Source: Streptomyces celluloflavus (lineage in GTDB: Bacteria; Actinomycetota; Actinomycetes; Streptomycetales; Streptomycetaceae). From it: a stretch of DNA of 64,000 bases. Under the pieces are notes generated by a model, which was not told the origin of the DNA, made no database searches, and saw only the letters and a program-made list of their open reading frames with translations. This document shows positions 45,525-54,811 of the stretch, piece after piece; positions within the stretch are counted from its first letter, which is position 1, and every line of letters starts with the position of its first letter. Both the position numbers and the translations under genes were made by a program. The DNA is taken from NCBI GenBank assembly GCA_000720995.1, contig JOEL01000025.1, positions 21,637 to 85,636 on the forward strand, given 5' to 3'.

Positions 45525-45728
45525 TCAGCCGGTGCGGACCTTCCTGGCGATGCCCCAGACGGCGGCGATGACGGCGAGGACGGCGGCGATGGCGAGCAGC
45601 GGCCACCACCAGCTGCCGCCGCCGCTGCCGCTCCCGTAGGAGCCGCCGGAGTGGTGGTGGTAGACGTGATGGGACGAGCGGCCCAGCAGCTCGTACGTCA
45701 GGTTCCCCGTGTTGAATGCCATGGGCAT
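45525..45728 (-). CDS. Small membrane protein with His/Gly-rich head
   Basis: A 67-residue protein. An N-terminal segment MAFNTGNLTYELLGRSSHHV leads to YHHHSGGSYGSGSGGGSWWW, then a hydrophobic helix LLAIAAVLAVIAAVWGIA and a basic end RKVRTG, giving one membrane helix. The ATG at 45728 has AGGG 3 bases upstream; another ATG at 45722 is in frame. It lies 80 bp after the LacI-type gene in the same direction. Function unknown. Confidence 0.65.
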   Translation of the reverse strand: MPMAFNTGNLTYELLGRSSHHVYHHHSGGSYGSGSGGGSWWWPLLAIAAVLAVIAAVWGIARKVRTG

Positions 45729-45808
45729 GGACCCTAAGGCGAGTTACCGGAAGACGCCATCGCCGGCCGCCGTACCGCCGGGCGTGGGCGGGGACGGCCG
45801 GCGGCGGG

Positions 45809-46837
45809 TCAGGCGCCGGTGGCCGGGTGGTGCGGCGGTGCGGCCGAACCGCGCACCACGAGCTGCAGCGGCAGCACCTTGCGCAGGTTGCCGCCGTTGC
45901 CGGCCATCCGGGCGGTGAGCGCGTCCAGGGCGGCCGCGGCGAGTTCCGCGGTGGGCTGTTCGAGGGTGGTGAGCTTGGGGCGCAGCCACTGGCCGACCCG
46001 GATGCCGTCGCAGGCCACCAGCGACAGGTCGTCGGGGATGCGCAGCCCGTGCAGTTCGGCGGCGGCGAGCATGCCGACCGCGGCGATGTCGCTGCCGACG
46101 AACACCGCGGTCGGCGCGGAGCCGGCGCGGTGCAGATACGGGAAGGTGCTGGCGCCGAACTGCTCGGTGTACGGCCCGTGCAGCACCAGTTGGGCGGTCG
46201 GGTCGAGACCGGCGTCGCGGATCGCGTCGAGATAGCCGCGCTTGCGCTCCTGGGTGGTGGAGAGCTCCTCGGGGCCCGCCACATGCGCGATGGCGCGGTG
46301 GCCGAGCTGGACGAGGTACGAGGTCGCCTGGTAGGCGCCGCCGTAGTTGTCGACCGTGATGGTGTCGACCTCGCGGCCGTCGGCGAGGTCGAGCTCCTCG
46401 TCCATGATGACGACCGGCAGGCCCTCGTCGATGGCCCGGTCGACGTCCTCGTTGGTGCGCCGCATCCCGACGTAGATGAGCCCCTCGACGGAGTGCGCGG
46501 CGGACAGCAGCCGGTGCAGTCGGGCGGCGCGTTCGGCGTGCCGGCCGCTGACGCCGAGCAGCAGCGGGATGTCGCGGGCCGCGGCGGCCGCCGCGAAGGC
46601 GTCCGCGAGCTGTGCGAAGAACGGGTTGACCAGGTCCGGCAGCACCAGCGAGACCAGACCGGTGCCGGTCGTGGCGGGTGCGGCGGGCGGGGGCGTGGGC
46701 GGGTGGTAGCCGAGCTCGTTCACCGCGGCGTCGATCCGTGCGGCCGTCACCGGCTGGACGTTGAGCTGGCCGCGCAGATAGCGCGACACGGTGGAGGCGG
46801 ATACGCCCGCGTGTTGCGCAACGCGGGTCAACGTCAT
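45809..46837 (-). CDS. LacI-family transcriptional regulator
   Basis: A 342-residue repressor. The N-terminal HTH is LTRVAQHAGVSASTVSRYLRG, followed by the hinge and a periplasmic-binding-protein-like sensor domain (LVSLVLPDLVNPFFAQLADAF, GLIYVGMRRTNEDVDRAI, AVFVGSDIAAVGML). The ATG has AAGGAG 6 bases upstream. A TTGCGCAA palindrome lies inside its codons 6-8 and two more lie in the divergent promoter, so it probably represses both itself and the operon at 47090-50107. The ligand is unknown; probably the substrate of that operon. Confidence 0.92.
   Translation of the reverse strand: MTLTRVAQHAGVSASTVSRYLRGQLNVQPVTAARIDAAVNELGYHPPTPPPAAPATTGTGLVSLVLPDLVNPFFAQLADAFAAAAAARDIPLLLGVSGRHAERAARLHRLLSAAHSVEGLIYVGMRRTNEDVDRAIDEGLPVVIMDEELDLADGREVDTITVDNYGGAYQATSYLVQLGHRAIAHVAGPEELSTTQERKRGYLDAIRDAGLDPTAQLVLHGPYTEQFGASTFPYLHRAGSAPTAVFVGSDIAAVGMLAAAELHGLRIPDDLSLVACDGIRVGQWLRPKLTTLEQPTAELAAAALDALTARMAGNGGNLRKVLPLQLVVRGSAAPPHHPATGA
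46814..46821. promoter_or_regulatory. TTGCGCAA operator copy inside lacI-type gene
   Basis: A perfect TTGCGCAA palindrome within the first codons of the LacI-type gene, 223 bp from the promoter copies. Possibly an auxiliary operator for looping or autoregulation. Confidence 0.45.
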
Positions 46838-46995
46838 CTGCGGCTCCTTCTGGCGGCTGTCCCACATCCCGGCGAACCGGGCGTGTTCCCGCACGTGGCG
46901 GGCGTTGTCGAGCATACCGCCGCAGGGCGGGCCGGACGGGGAAGGGCCGGTGCGGAGGGCCGATTCGGCCGGTCCCGGGTGGTTTCCCGGGGGTA

Positions 46996-47056
46996 TTGAC
47001 AGTTTCTCCGGGCCGTGGATACCTTGCGTGCGCAAGTTGCGCAATGAATTGCGCAA
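46996..47056 (+). promoter_or_regulatory. Promoter with LacI-type operators for the 47090-50107 operon
   Basis: TTGACA at 46996-47001 and TACCTT at 47020-47025 (18-bp spacer) fit a sigma70-like promoter. Directly downstream are TTGCG-TG-CGCAA (47024-47035) and two perfect TTGCGCAA palindromes (47037-47044 and 47049-47056), 12 bp centre to centre. Operators covering the transcription start are the usual repression layout for LacI-family proteins. Confidence 0.7.
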
Positions 47057-47089
47057 AAGTCTCGAAGCTTCTCCTCAAGGAGGTGCCCC

Positions 47090-47857
47090 ATGGCCCGCGT
47101 GCTGCTCGCCGGGGAGTCCTGGATCAACGCCGTCACCGACTACAAGGGCTTTGACGCCTTCCCGCACACCCGGCTGGAGATCGGCTGCGAGCGGCTGGTG
47201 CAGGCGCTGACGGCGGCCGGACACGACGTCGTACACATGCCGTCGCACGCGGTGGCCACCGATTTCCCGGAGACCGAGGAGAAGCTCGCGGCGTACGACG
47301 TCGTGCTGCTCTCGGACGTCGGCGCGAACACCCTGCTGCTGCCGCCGGTGGTCTTCAACCAGGGCCGGCCGTTCCCCAACCGCCTCAAGGTTCTTGCGCA
47401 ATGGGTGCGCAACGGCGGTGGCCTCATGATGGCCGGCGGCTACCTCAGCTTCCAGGGCTTCCAGGCCAAGGCGAACTACCACGGCACCGCCGTCGAGGAC
47501 GTGCTGCCGGTCTCGATCCTCCCGTACGACGACCGGGTCGAGACCCCCGAGGGCATCGGCGGCGAACTCACCGCCGAGCGCCACCCGGTCACCGCCGGCC
47601 TGGACGACCGGTGGCCGATCCTCCTCGGCTACCAGCGGCTGACCGCCAAGGACGACGCCACCGTCCTCGCCACCATCGAGGGCCGCCCGCTGCTCGCGGT
47701 GCGCACCGAGGGCGCCGGCCGCACGCTCGCCTTCGCCTCGGACATCTCGCCGCACTGGGCGCCCCGCGAGTTCCTCGACTGGGACGGCTACCAGCGGCTC
47801 TTCGACCAGGCCGTGACCTGGCTCGCAGACAGCTCGGCCCCCGCGGGCCGAGACTGA
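47090..47857 (+). CDS. Glutamine amidotransferase-like (GATase1/DUF1355) cytosolic protein
   Basis: A 255-residue class I glutamine-amidotransferase-like fold: VLLAGESWINAVTDYKGFDAF at the start, YDVVLLSDVGANTLLLPP, then WVRNGGGLMMAGGYLSFQG where a catalytic Cys nucleophile would lie but Gly/Tyr is seen, so it is probably not an amidase. The end has TLAFASDISPHWAPREF. The ATG has AAGGAGGT. It is first in the LacI-controlled operon; an operator-like pair lies inside it at 47394-47412. It is probably an enzyme or binding protein of the unknown pathway. Confidence 0.82.
   Translation: MARVLLAGESWINAVTDYKGFDAFPHTRLEIGCERLVQALTAAGHDVVHMPSHAVATDFPETEEKLAAYDVVLLSDVGANTLLLPPVVFNQGRPFPNRLKVLAQWVRNGGGLMMAGGYLSFQGFQAKANYHGTAVEDVLPVSILPYDDRVETPEGIGGELTAERHPVTAGLDDRWPILLGYQRLTAKDDATVLATIEGRPLLAVRTEGAGRTLAFASDISPHWAPREFLDWDGYQRLFDQAVTWLADSSAPAGRD
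47394..47412. promoter_or_regulatory. Intragenic TTGCGCAA operator pair
   Basis: TTGCGCAA at 47394-47401 is followed 11 bp on by GTGCGCAA (47405-47412, one mismatch). This mirrors the double operator at the promoter about 350 bp upstream, similar in placement to lacO2. Confidence 0.45.
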
Positions 47858-47930
47858 GGGGACGCTGACCCGCGCCCCTGCGGAACACCCGGTTCCTCCC
47901 ATCAATGACGATGAAAGGCACGGTCGGACA

Positions 47931-49040
47931 GTGAAGCGCAGCCCCGCGGCGGATCCCGGATCCCGCCGCCCCGCAGAACCGGCCGGAGCCCGCGGCTCCG
48001 GCACCCCCGACGGCGGCGGCCCGGCCGTACGCCCGGAGACCAGCAGCGCGGCCCGTGGCACCGCCACCGCGCTGCTCGTCCTGGCCACGGTGCTCGCCGG
48101 CACCCTCGGCCCGATGCAGTCGGCCGTCAACGGCCAGCTCGGTCAGCATCTCGGCGACGGCCACGCCGCCGCCCTGATCTCCTTCGGCACCGGCCTCGTC
48201 CTGATGGTCGTCATCGTCGGAGCCCGGCCCGCCACCCGTAAGGCCGCGCTGGCCATCCCCGGCCAGGTCCGCGCCGGGACCCTGCCCTGGTGGAACTACC
48301 TCGCGGGTCTGTGCGGCGCGGTCATCGTGCTCTCCGAAGGCGTCACCGTCGGTGCCCTGGGCGTCGCCACCTTCCAGATCTCGCTGATCTGCGGTCTGAT
48401 CGTCTCCGGCATCGTCTGCGACCGGCTGGGCGTCACCACCGCCACCAAGCAGCCGCTGACCCTGCCGCGGACCGGCGGCGCGGTGCTCGCGATCGTCGCC
48501 ACCGTCGTGGTCATCTCGCCCAGCTTCCAGATGCCGCACATGATCGCGCTGGCCGTCATGCCGTTCGTCGGCGGACTGCTGGCCGGCTGGCAGCCCGCGG
48601 GCAACGCCGCGGTCGCCAAGAGCGCCAACTCGATGCTGGTCTCCATCACCTGGAACTTCCTGGTCGGCTTCTGCGCCCTGCTCCTGGCCTACGGCGTCCG
48701 CGCGGCCACCACCGGCGTCACCTTCGAGCTGCCGTCCACCTGGTGGATGTACCTCGGCGGTCCGCTCGGCCTGCTGTCGATCGCGCTGATGGCACTGCTG
48801 GTGCGCGGTCTGGGCCTGCTGCTGCTGGGCCTCGCGTCCACCGCCGGACAGCTCGTCGGCTCGCTGCTGCTGGACTGGTCGATCCCCTCGCTGGGCCATG
48901 CCGTCCACATCGCCACCCTGATCGGCACCCTGATCGCCCTGGTCGCCGCGGGCATCGGGATGATCCCGTCCCGTAAGACCGCGGTGCCCGCCGCCCTGCC
49001 GGAACCGGCCGCCGCGGCGCCGGAAGCGAGCCGGTCATGA
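47931..49040 (+). CDS. DMT-superfamily permease (DUF606/YdcZ type)
   Basis: A 369-residue membrane protein with about ten helices after a 40-residue hydrophilic head. It resembles a duplicated DUF606/YdcZ transporter: GPMQSAVNGQLGQHLGDGHAAALISFGTGL in the first half and LLAGWQPAGNAAVAKSANSMLVSITWNFLVGF in the second repeat the QxxxNxxLG theme. The GTG at 47931 has a weak ribosome site, 73 bp after the first gene. It probably imports or exports the operon substrate. Its stop overlaps the hydrolase start. Confidence 0.85.
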   Translation: MKRSPAADPGSRRPAEPAGARGSGTPDGGGPAVRPETSSAARGTATALLVLATVLAGTLGPMQSAVNGQLGQHLGDGHAAALISFGTGLVLMVVIVGARPATRKAALAIPGQVRAGTLPWWNYLAGLCGAVIVLSEGVTVGALGVATFQISLICGLIVSGIVCDRLGVTTATKQPLTLPRTGGAVLAIVATVVVISPSFQMPHMIALAVMPFVGGLLAGWQPAGNAAVAKSANSMLVSITWNFLVGFCALLLAYGVRAATTGVTFELPSTWWMYLGGPLGLLSIALMALLVRGLGLLLLGLASTAGQLVGSLLLDWSIPSLGHAVHIATLIGTLIALVAAGIGMIPSRKTAVPAALPEPAAAAPEASRS

Positions 49041-50107
49041 CCGCCACCGCACCGCGGGGGACGGACCCCGCCGCCCCCGCCGTGCAGACCGTCCTCGGCC
49101 CGGTCGGCCGGGACGACCTCGGCCTGATCCTCCCGCACGAGCACCTCTTCAACGACCTCTCCGGCGTCCTCGACCCGCCCAGCTACCGCTTCTCCGAGGC
49201 GATCGTGGACGCGCCGGTGGCCGCCCCGATCGCCTGGGCGCTGCGCCAGGACCCGTACTGCTGCGCCGACAACATCGCGGACAAGCCGGTCGACGCCGTG
49301 GTCGCCGAGATCCGGGCGTTCGCGGCGCTCGGCGGGCGGACCGTCGTGGACGCCACCTCCAGCGCCGCGATCGGCCGCAACCCGCAGCGGCTGCGCGCCG
49401 TCGCGGAGCGCACCGGCCTGCACATCGTCATGGGCTGCGGCGCGTACCTGGAGAAGTTCGAGGGCGAACGGATCACCGCGCAGTCGGTCGACGACCAGGC
49501 GCGGGCCATCGGCGAGGAACTCACCCACGGCGTCGGCGACACCGGCATCCGGCCCGGCATGATCGGCGAGATCGGGGTCTCCCCGGACTTCACCGACGCC
49601 GAACGGGCCTCGGTACGGGCCGCCGCCCTCGCCCAGCTCGCGCACCCGACGGTGGCCCTCAACATCCACCTGCCGGGCTGGCAGCGGCGCGCGCACGAGG
49701 TGCTGGACATCGTCCTGACCGAGGTCGGCGTCCGCCCCGAGAAGGTCTCGCTGGCGCATATGGACCCCTCGTCGCAGGACCCCGGCTACCAGCGGTCGGT
49801 CGCCGAGCGCGGGGTGCGCCTGGAGTTCGACATGATCGGGATGGACATCACCTTCCCCAAGGAGGGCGTGTCACCGAACCCGGCGGTCACCGCGGACGCC
49901 GTCGCGTACCTCATCGAGCAGGGCTACGCCGGCCAGGTGCTGCTCAGCCACGATGTGTTCCTCAAGCAGATGTGGACCCAGCACGGCGGCAACGGCTTCG
50001 CGTACGCGCCGACCGTCTTCCTGGAGATGCTGGCCGGGCTGGGGCTCGACCGCACCCTCCTGAAGACGCTGACCCACGACAACCCGGCGGCGCTGCTGAC
50101 CGCCTGA
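49037..50107 (+). CDS. Phosphotriesterase-family (amidohydrolase) hydrolase
   Basis: A 356-residue TIM-barrel metal hydrolase. HEH at 34-36 gives the first metal site, Glu178 in MIGEIGVS is the bridging ligand (Glu rather than carbamylated Lys, as in the PHP subgroup), His211 and His241 (LAHMD) the second site, and Asp306 (SHD) the general base. Members hydrolyse lactones, phosphotriesters or carboxyl esters. The ATG overlaps the permease stop (ATGA). Probably cytoplasmic. The natural substrate is unknown and may be the inducer of the LacI-type repressor. Confidence 0.9.
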   Translation: MTATAPRGTDPAAPAVQTVLGPVGRDDLGLILPHEHLFNDLSGVLDPPSYRFSEAIVDAPVAAPIAWALRQDPYCCADNIADKPVDAVVAEIRAFAALGGRTVVDATSSAAIGRNPQRLRAVAERTGLHIVMGCGAYLEKFEGERITAQSVDDQARAIGEELTHGVGDTGIRPGMIGEIGVSPDFTDAERASVRAAALAQLAHPTVALNIHLPGWQRRAHEVLDIVLTEVGVRPEKVSLAHMDPSSQDPGYQRSVAERGVRLEFDMIGMDITFPKEGVSPNPAVTADAVAYLIEQGYAGQVLLSHDVFLKQMWTQHGGNGFAYAPTVFLEMLAGLGLDRTLLKTLTHDNPAALLTA

Positions 50108-50126
50108 GGCACCCGGCCCCGTTCTC

Positions 50127-50163
50127 CGGCCCCGGCTCCCGTTCACTCGGGGGACCGGGGCCG
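50127..50163. terminator. Terminator hairpin between convergent genes
   Basis: CGGCCCCGG (50127-50135) pairs with CCGGGGCCG (50155-50163). After one mismatch the stem continues with TCCC/GGGG pairing. It lies between the hydrolase stop at 50107 and the convergent ATPase stop at 50187. Confidence 0.65.
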
Positions 50164-50186
50164 AGGGTTACGCGGGACCGGGGCGC

Positions 50187-52601
50187 TCAGGCCGGGAACT
50201 TCCGGCCCACGAAGCGCCAGACGGCCTCCAGCAGCGCCGCCGCCGCGACCGCGATGCCGACGGCCGTCCACGGCATGGTCGTCCCGACCAGCTTCAGCTC
50301 GAAGAAGCTCTGCAGCCAGGGCGTGACGAGGACCACCAGGAACGCCAGCCCCATCGACAGCACCAGGCCGATCCGCCACCAGGAGTAGGGGCGGGCGATG
50401 ATCGCCAGCACCCACATCGAGGTGAGGAAGAGCGTCAGCGTCGCCGCGCTGGTCTCGGCGGCCAACGCGTCCGGGCCGGTGTAGTAGCTGCGGGCCAGCA
50501 GGTAGGTGACGAAGGCGGCGATGCCGGCGATGAGACCGGACGGGATGGCGTACCGCATCACCCGCTTCACGAAGTGCGGTCTGGCGCGCTCGCGGTTGGG
50601 CGCCAGCGCCAGGAAGAAGGCCGGGATGCCGATGGTCAGGGTCGACAGCAGCGTCAGATGGCGGGGCAGGTACGGGTAGGGGATCTGCCAGCAGGCCACC
50701 AGGATCGCCAGCAGGACCGAGTAGACCGTCTTGGTGAGGAAGAGGGTGGCGACCCGGGTGATGTTGCCGATCACCCGGCGGCCCTCGGCGACCACCGACG
50801 GCAGCGTGGCGAAGCTGTTGTTGAGCAGCACGATCTGCGCGACGGCGCGGGTGGCCTCGGACCCGGAACCCATCGAGACGCCGATGTCCGCGTCCTTCAG
50901 CGCCAGCACGTCGTTGACGCCGTCGCCGGTCATCGCGACGTTGTGGCCGCGCGACTGGAGGGCGGCGACCATGTCCCGCTTCTGCTGCGGGGTGACCCGG
51001 CCGAAGACCGCGCCCTGCTCCAGGACCTTGGCCATCTCCTCCTGGTCCGCGGGGAGCCGGCGCGCGTCCACCGGGGCGTCCGCGCCGGGCAGTCCGAGCT
51101 GGCCGGCCACCGCGCCCACCGACACCGCGTTGTCACCGGAGATGACCTTGGCCTGGACGCCCTGCTCGGCGAAGTAGCGCAGGGTGTCGGCGGCGTCCGG
51201 GCGCAGCCGCTGTTCCAGGACGACCAGCGCGGTGGCCCGTACGTCCCGTCCGACCTCGGGGTCGTCCAGCTCCTTGGCGGAGCGGGCCAGCAGCAGCACC
51301 CGCAGGCCCTGGGCGTTGAGCTCGTCGATCTCGGCGAGGGCGGGGTCGCCGGCCGGCAGCAGCACATCGGGGGCGCCGAGCAGCCAGGTGGCGCTCTCGC
51401 CGTCCGGGCCGTTCAGGGCGGCGCCGCTGTACTTGCGGGCGGAGGAGAAGGGCAGCGACTCGGTGCAGCGCCAGCCGCCGACCGCGGGGTAGGAGTCGAT
51501 GATCGCCTGGAGGGAGGGGTTGGGCCGCGGGTCGGACTCGCCGAGCGCGCCCAGTACCTGCTGGACGTAAACCGGGTCGCTGTCGCCCAGCGGCCGCAGC
51601 TCGCTGACGTCCATACCGCCCTCGGTGAGGGTGCCGGTCTTGTCCAGGCAGACCACGTCGACCCGGGCCAGCCCCTCGATGGCGGGCAGCTCCTGGACCA
51701 GGCACTGCTTGCGGCCGAGCCGGACGACGCCGATCGCGAAGGCGACCGAGGTCAGCAGCACCAGGCCCTCGGGGATCATCGGCACGATGCCGCCGACCAT
51801 CCGGCGGACGGCCTCGGGGCCGGCCATGTTGAGGGTGAACAGATGGCTGAGGATGAGCCCGATCGCGGTCGGGACCATCATCCATGTCACGTACTTGAGG
51901 ATCTTGCTGATGCCGGTCCGCAGTTCGGAGTGGACCAGGGTGAAGCGGCTGGCCTCCTCGGCGAGCTGCGCGGCGTACGCCTCCCGGCCGACCTTGGTCG
52001 CGGTGAACGCGCCGCCGCCCGCGACGACGAAGCTGCCGGACATCATCGGCTCGCCCGGCTTCTTCACGACCGGGTCGGCCTCGCCGGTCAGCAGCGACTC
52101 GTCGATCTCCAGGCTGTCGCTCTCCAGCACCTCGCCGTCGACGATGACCTTGTCGCCCGGCCCGAGCTCGATCACATCGCCGAGCACGACCTCGGAGGTG
52201 GCGATCTCGGCGGCCACCCCGTCGCGCCGTACGGTCGGTCTGGCCTCGCCGACGACCGCGAGGCTGTCCAGGGTCTTCTTGGCGCGCAGCTCCTGGATGA
52301 TGCCGATACCGGTGTTGGCGACGATGACGAAGCCGAACAGGCCGTCCTGGATCGGGCCGACGATCAGGATGATCACGAACAGCACGCCGATGATGGCGTT
52401 GAACCGCGTGAAGACGTTGGAGCGGACGATCTCGGCGGTCGAGCGGGACGACCGTACGGGGACGTCGTTGACCTCGCCCCTGGCCACCCGTTCGGCGACC
52501 TCGGCGGCGCTCAGCCCGCGATGGGCCGCTTCGACGGCCCCGCAATCGGAGTGCCGGCCCGGTTCGGGTTCCTCGACTTCGGTCTTCGCCCGCTGCGTCA
52601 T
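50187..52601 (-). CDS. CtpE-like cation-transporting P-type ATPase
   Basis: An 804-residue P-type ATPase resembling mycobacterial CtpE, a Ca2+ uptake pump, and PEGL-type Ca/Mg ATPases. Landmarks are LLTGEAD (actuator), MIPEGLVLLTSVAFA with the PEGL ion-binding motif, CLDKTGTLTEGG (phosphorylation), SGDN and MTGDGVNDVLALKDADIGVSMG. About ten membrane helices. No heavy-metal-binding motif (no CPC/SPC). No linked regulator, so basal expression is likely. It stands alone. Confidence 0.88.
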   Translation of the reverse strand: MTQRAKTEVEEPEPGRHSDCGAVEAAHRGLSAAEVAERVARGEVNDVPVRSSRSTAEIVRSNVFTRFNAIIGVLFVIILIVGPIQDGLFGFVIVANTGIGIIQELRAKKTLDSLAVVGEARPTVRRDGVAAEIATSEVVLGDVIELGPGDKVIVDGEVLESDSLEIDESLLTGEADPVVKKPGEPMMSGSFVVAGGGAFTATKVGREAYAAQLAEEASRFTLVHSELRTGISKILKYVTWMMVPTAIGLILSHLFTLNMAGPEAVRRMVGGIVPMIPEGLVLLTSVAFAIGVVRLGRKQCLVQELPAIEGLARVDVVCLDKTGTLTEGGMDVSELRPLGDSDPVYVQQVLGALGESDPRPNPSLQAIIDSYPAVGGWRCTESLPFSSARKYSGAALNGPDGESATWLLGAPDVLLPAGDPALAEIDELNAQGLRVLLLARSAKELDDPEVGRDVRATALVVLEQRLRPDAADTLRYFAEQGVQAKVISGDNAVSVGAVAGQLGLPGADAPVDARRLPADQEEMAKVLEQGAVFGRVTPQQKRDMVAALQSRGHNVAMTGDGVNDVLALKDADIGVSMGSGSEATRAVAQIVLLNNSFATLPSVVAEGRRVIGNITRVATLFLTKTVYSVLLAILVACWQIPYPYLPRHLTLLSTLTIGIPAFFLALAPNRERARPHFVKRVMRYAIPSGLIAGIAAFVTYLLARSYYTGPDALAAETSAATLTLFLTSMWVLAIIARPYSWWRIGLVLSMGLAFLVVLVTPWLQSFFELKLVGTTMPWTAVGIAVAAAALLEAVWRFVGRKFPA

Positions 52602-52764
52602 GCTCTCGACGTTACGGGCGGCGCCGGTGATTCACCCGCTGGATATGCACAGATCGGTGGTGGGAGTTCTTACACGGTTCCACGGCAACCCGGGGCGACC
52701 GAAAGGCGTCCGGAGCGGTCGGGAGCGGGGCGATACGGCCGGAAGGGGTCGCTTCGGGCGGGGA

Positions 52765-53034
52765 TCAGGAGGGGTCGGCCGCGGCCTTCGCCGCCGCGTC
52801 GCGCTTGATCGCGGCGTCGCGCTTGCGGACGTACCAGATACCCAGCAGGCCCAGACCGCCGCCGGCCAGGCAGGTCCACACCCACCGGGTGAGGTCGTGG
52901 TCGGCGAACCAGCCGTAGAAGGGGAGCTGGCCGAGGAAGAGCACGAACCAGATGATGGTGCCGCCGGTGATCGTGCCGACGACGGGACCTTCGAGAGGCG
53001 CCGGGGCCTCGCGCAGTTCGGACTTCTTCCACAT
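52765..53034 (-). CDS. DUF2530 family small membrane protein
   Basis: An 89-residue protein of the DUF2530 family: N-terminal PLEGPVVGTITGGTIIWFVLF, then two helices separated by WFADHDLTRWVWTC, and a basic tail IWYVRKRDAAIKRDAAAKAA. Family length and motifs match. Function unknown. It is 163 bp upstream of the CtpE-like gene and in the same direction. Confidence 0.87.
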   Translation of the reverse strand: MWKKSELREAPAPLEGPVVGTITGGTIIWFVLFLGQLPFYGWFADHDLTRWVWTCLAGGGLGLLGIWYVRKRDAAIKRDAAAKAAADPS

Positions 53035-53311
53035 GGGGCTCAGCTTACGGGGGGCGTGCGCCGCGGTTTCGCGCGGTGGCCCCGGGGGCGGTCCCGGGCG
53101 GTGGCCGCGGGCGGTGATCCGCCGGGTTGCGGAGGCTGTCCCGCTATGTATCTACGCGCGGAGATAGCGATCATCGTCTTGTTTATTCATACTGAACCTA
53201 TCCGTATCTGACTGGATTCGCTCGTTGAATCATCCAAACTGATCCGGTTGTTCCTGTTCCGGGCCCACGGGCCCCCGCGCCGCCACCAGGCCCGTCCGAC
53301 TGAGGTCCCGC

Positions 53312-54781
53312 ATGTCCCCCTCGGCCACCACGCCGGTCGACACTCTCGACAGCCCCGGCCCGAAGCCGCCCAAGAACGGCTTCGACCGCTTCTTCAAGAT
53401 TTCCGAGCGGGGGTCGACGGTCGGCCGTGAGCTACGCGGCGGTCTGGCGACGTTCTTCGCGATGGCCTACATCATCGTGCTGAACCCGATCATCCTCGGA
53501 GCCGGTACGGACAAGTTCGGGCACCACCTCGACAACGGTCAGCTGGTCACCGCCACCGCGCTGATGGCCGGTCTGAGCACCGTCCTGATGGGCGTGATCG
53601 GCAACGTCCCGATCGCCATCGCCGCCGGCCTGGGCATCAACGCCGTCGTCTCGCTCCAGCTCGCCCCGAAGATGAGCTGGCCGGACGCGATGGGCATGGT
53701 CGTGCTCGCCGGTCTGGTGCTGATGATCCTGGTCGCCTCCGGGCTCCGGCAGCGGGTGATGGACGCCATCCCCAACGGGCTGCGGCGGGCCATCGCGATC
53801 GGTATCGGCACGTTCATCTCGCTGATCGGCCTGGTCGACGCGGGCTTCGTGAGCCGTAACCCGGACTCCGCGCACACCACCGTGCCGATGGGCCTGGGCG
53901 AGGGCGGTCACCTCAAGGGCTGGCCGGTGCTGGTCTTCGTCCTCGGCCTGGCGCTGATGTTCATCCTGATCGTGCGGAAGACCAAGGGCGCGATCCTGAT
54001 CGGCATGGTCACCATGGCCGTCGTCGCGATCATCATCAACGCCGTCGCGGTCATCCCGGACGCCGCCTGGGGCCTGGCCGTCCCGAACGTCCCGGAGAAG
54101 ATCATCGGGGCGCCGGACTTCGGCCTGATCGGCCAGATCAGCCTGTTCGGCGGCTTCAAGGAAGTCGGCGTGCTCACCGGCTGCCTCTTCGTCTTCACCG
54201 TCCTGCTCTCCGGCTTCTTCGACGCGATGGGCACCATCATCGGCGTCGGCGAGGAGGCCGGGCTGACCGACAAGGACGGCAACCTGCCGGGCATGGGCCG
54301 CATCCTGATGGTGGACGGTTTCGCGGTCGCGGCCGGCGGTGTCGGGTCCGCCTCCGCCAACACCTGCTTCGTGGAGTCCACGGCGGGCGTCGGCGAGGGC
54401 GCCCGCACCGGCCTCGCCAACCTGATGACCGGCGGCCTCTTCCTGCTCGCGCTGATCTTCACGCCACTGGCGACCGTCGTCCCCTCGCAGGCCGCCACGC
54501 CCGCACTGCTCGTCGTCGGCTTCCTGATCATGTCCGCGAACATCAGGGAGATCGACTGGAGCGACTTCACCGTCGGCATCCCGGCGTTCCTGACGATCAT
54601 CTCGATGCCGTTCACCTACAGCATCACCAACGGCATCGGCATCGGCGTGCTGGCCTTCATCCTGCTGCGCACCGCGACCGGCCGCTTCCGGCAGATCCCG
54701 TGGCTGCTGAACGTCGTCGGCCTCTGCTTCCTCGTCTACTTCCTGCTGGAGCCGATCGAGCAGGTGCTGGGGAACAAGTGA
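53312..54781 (+). CDS. NCS2-family purine/xanthine permease (AzgA/PbuG-like)
   Basis: A 489-residue membrane protein with 12-14 helices. Family motifs are GGLATFFAMAYIIVLNPIIL near the start, GLGINAVVSLQLAPKMSWPDAMGMV, FFDAMGTIIGVGEEAGLTDKDGNLPG and ANTCFVESTAGVGEGARTGLANLMTGGLF. The AzgA branch imports hypoxanthine, adenine or guanine with protons. The ATG has GAGGTC 5 bases upstream. It stands alone, so regulation is unknown. Confidence 0.93.
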   Translation: MSPSATTPVDTLDSPGPKPPKNGFDRFFKISERGSTVGRELRGGLATFFAMAYIIVLNPIILGAGTDKFGHHLDNGQLVTATALMAGLSTVLMGVIGNVPIAIAAGLGINAVVSLQLAPKMSWPDAMGMVVLAGLVLMILVASGLRQRVMDAIPNGLRRAIAIGIGTFISLIGLVDAGFVSRNPDSAHTTVPMGLGEGGHLKGWPVLVFVLGLALMFILIVRKTKGAILIGMVTMAVVAIIINAVAVIPDAAWGLAVPNVPEKIIGAPDFGLIGQISLFGGFKEVGVLTGCLFVFTVLLSGFFDAMGTIIGVGEEAGLTDKDGNLPGMGRILMVDGFAVAAGGVGSASANTCFVESTAGVGEGARTGLANLMTGGLFLLALIFTPLATVVPSQAATPALLVVGFLIMSANIREIDWSDFTVGIPAFLTIISMPFTYSITNGIGIGVLAFILLRTATGRFRQIPWLLNVVGLCFLVYFLLEPIEQVLGNK

Positions 54782-54811
54782 CGCGGCGGTGCCGGGTCCC
54801 GGCGGCGGAGC

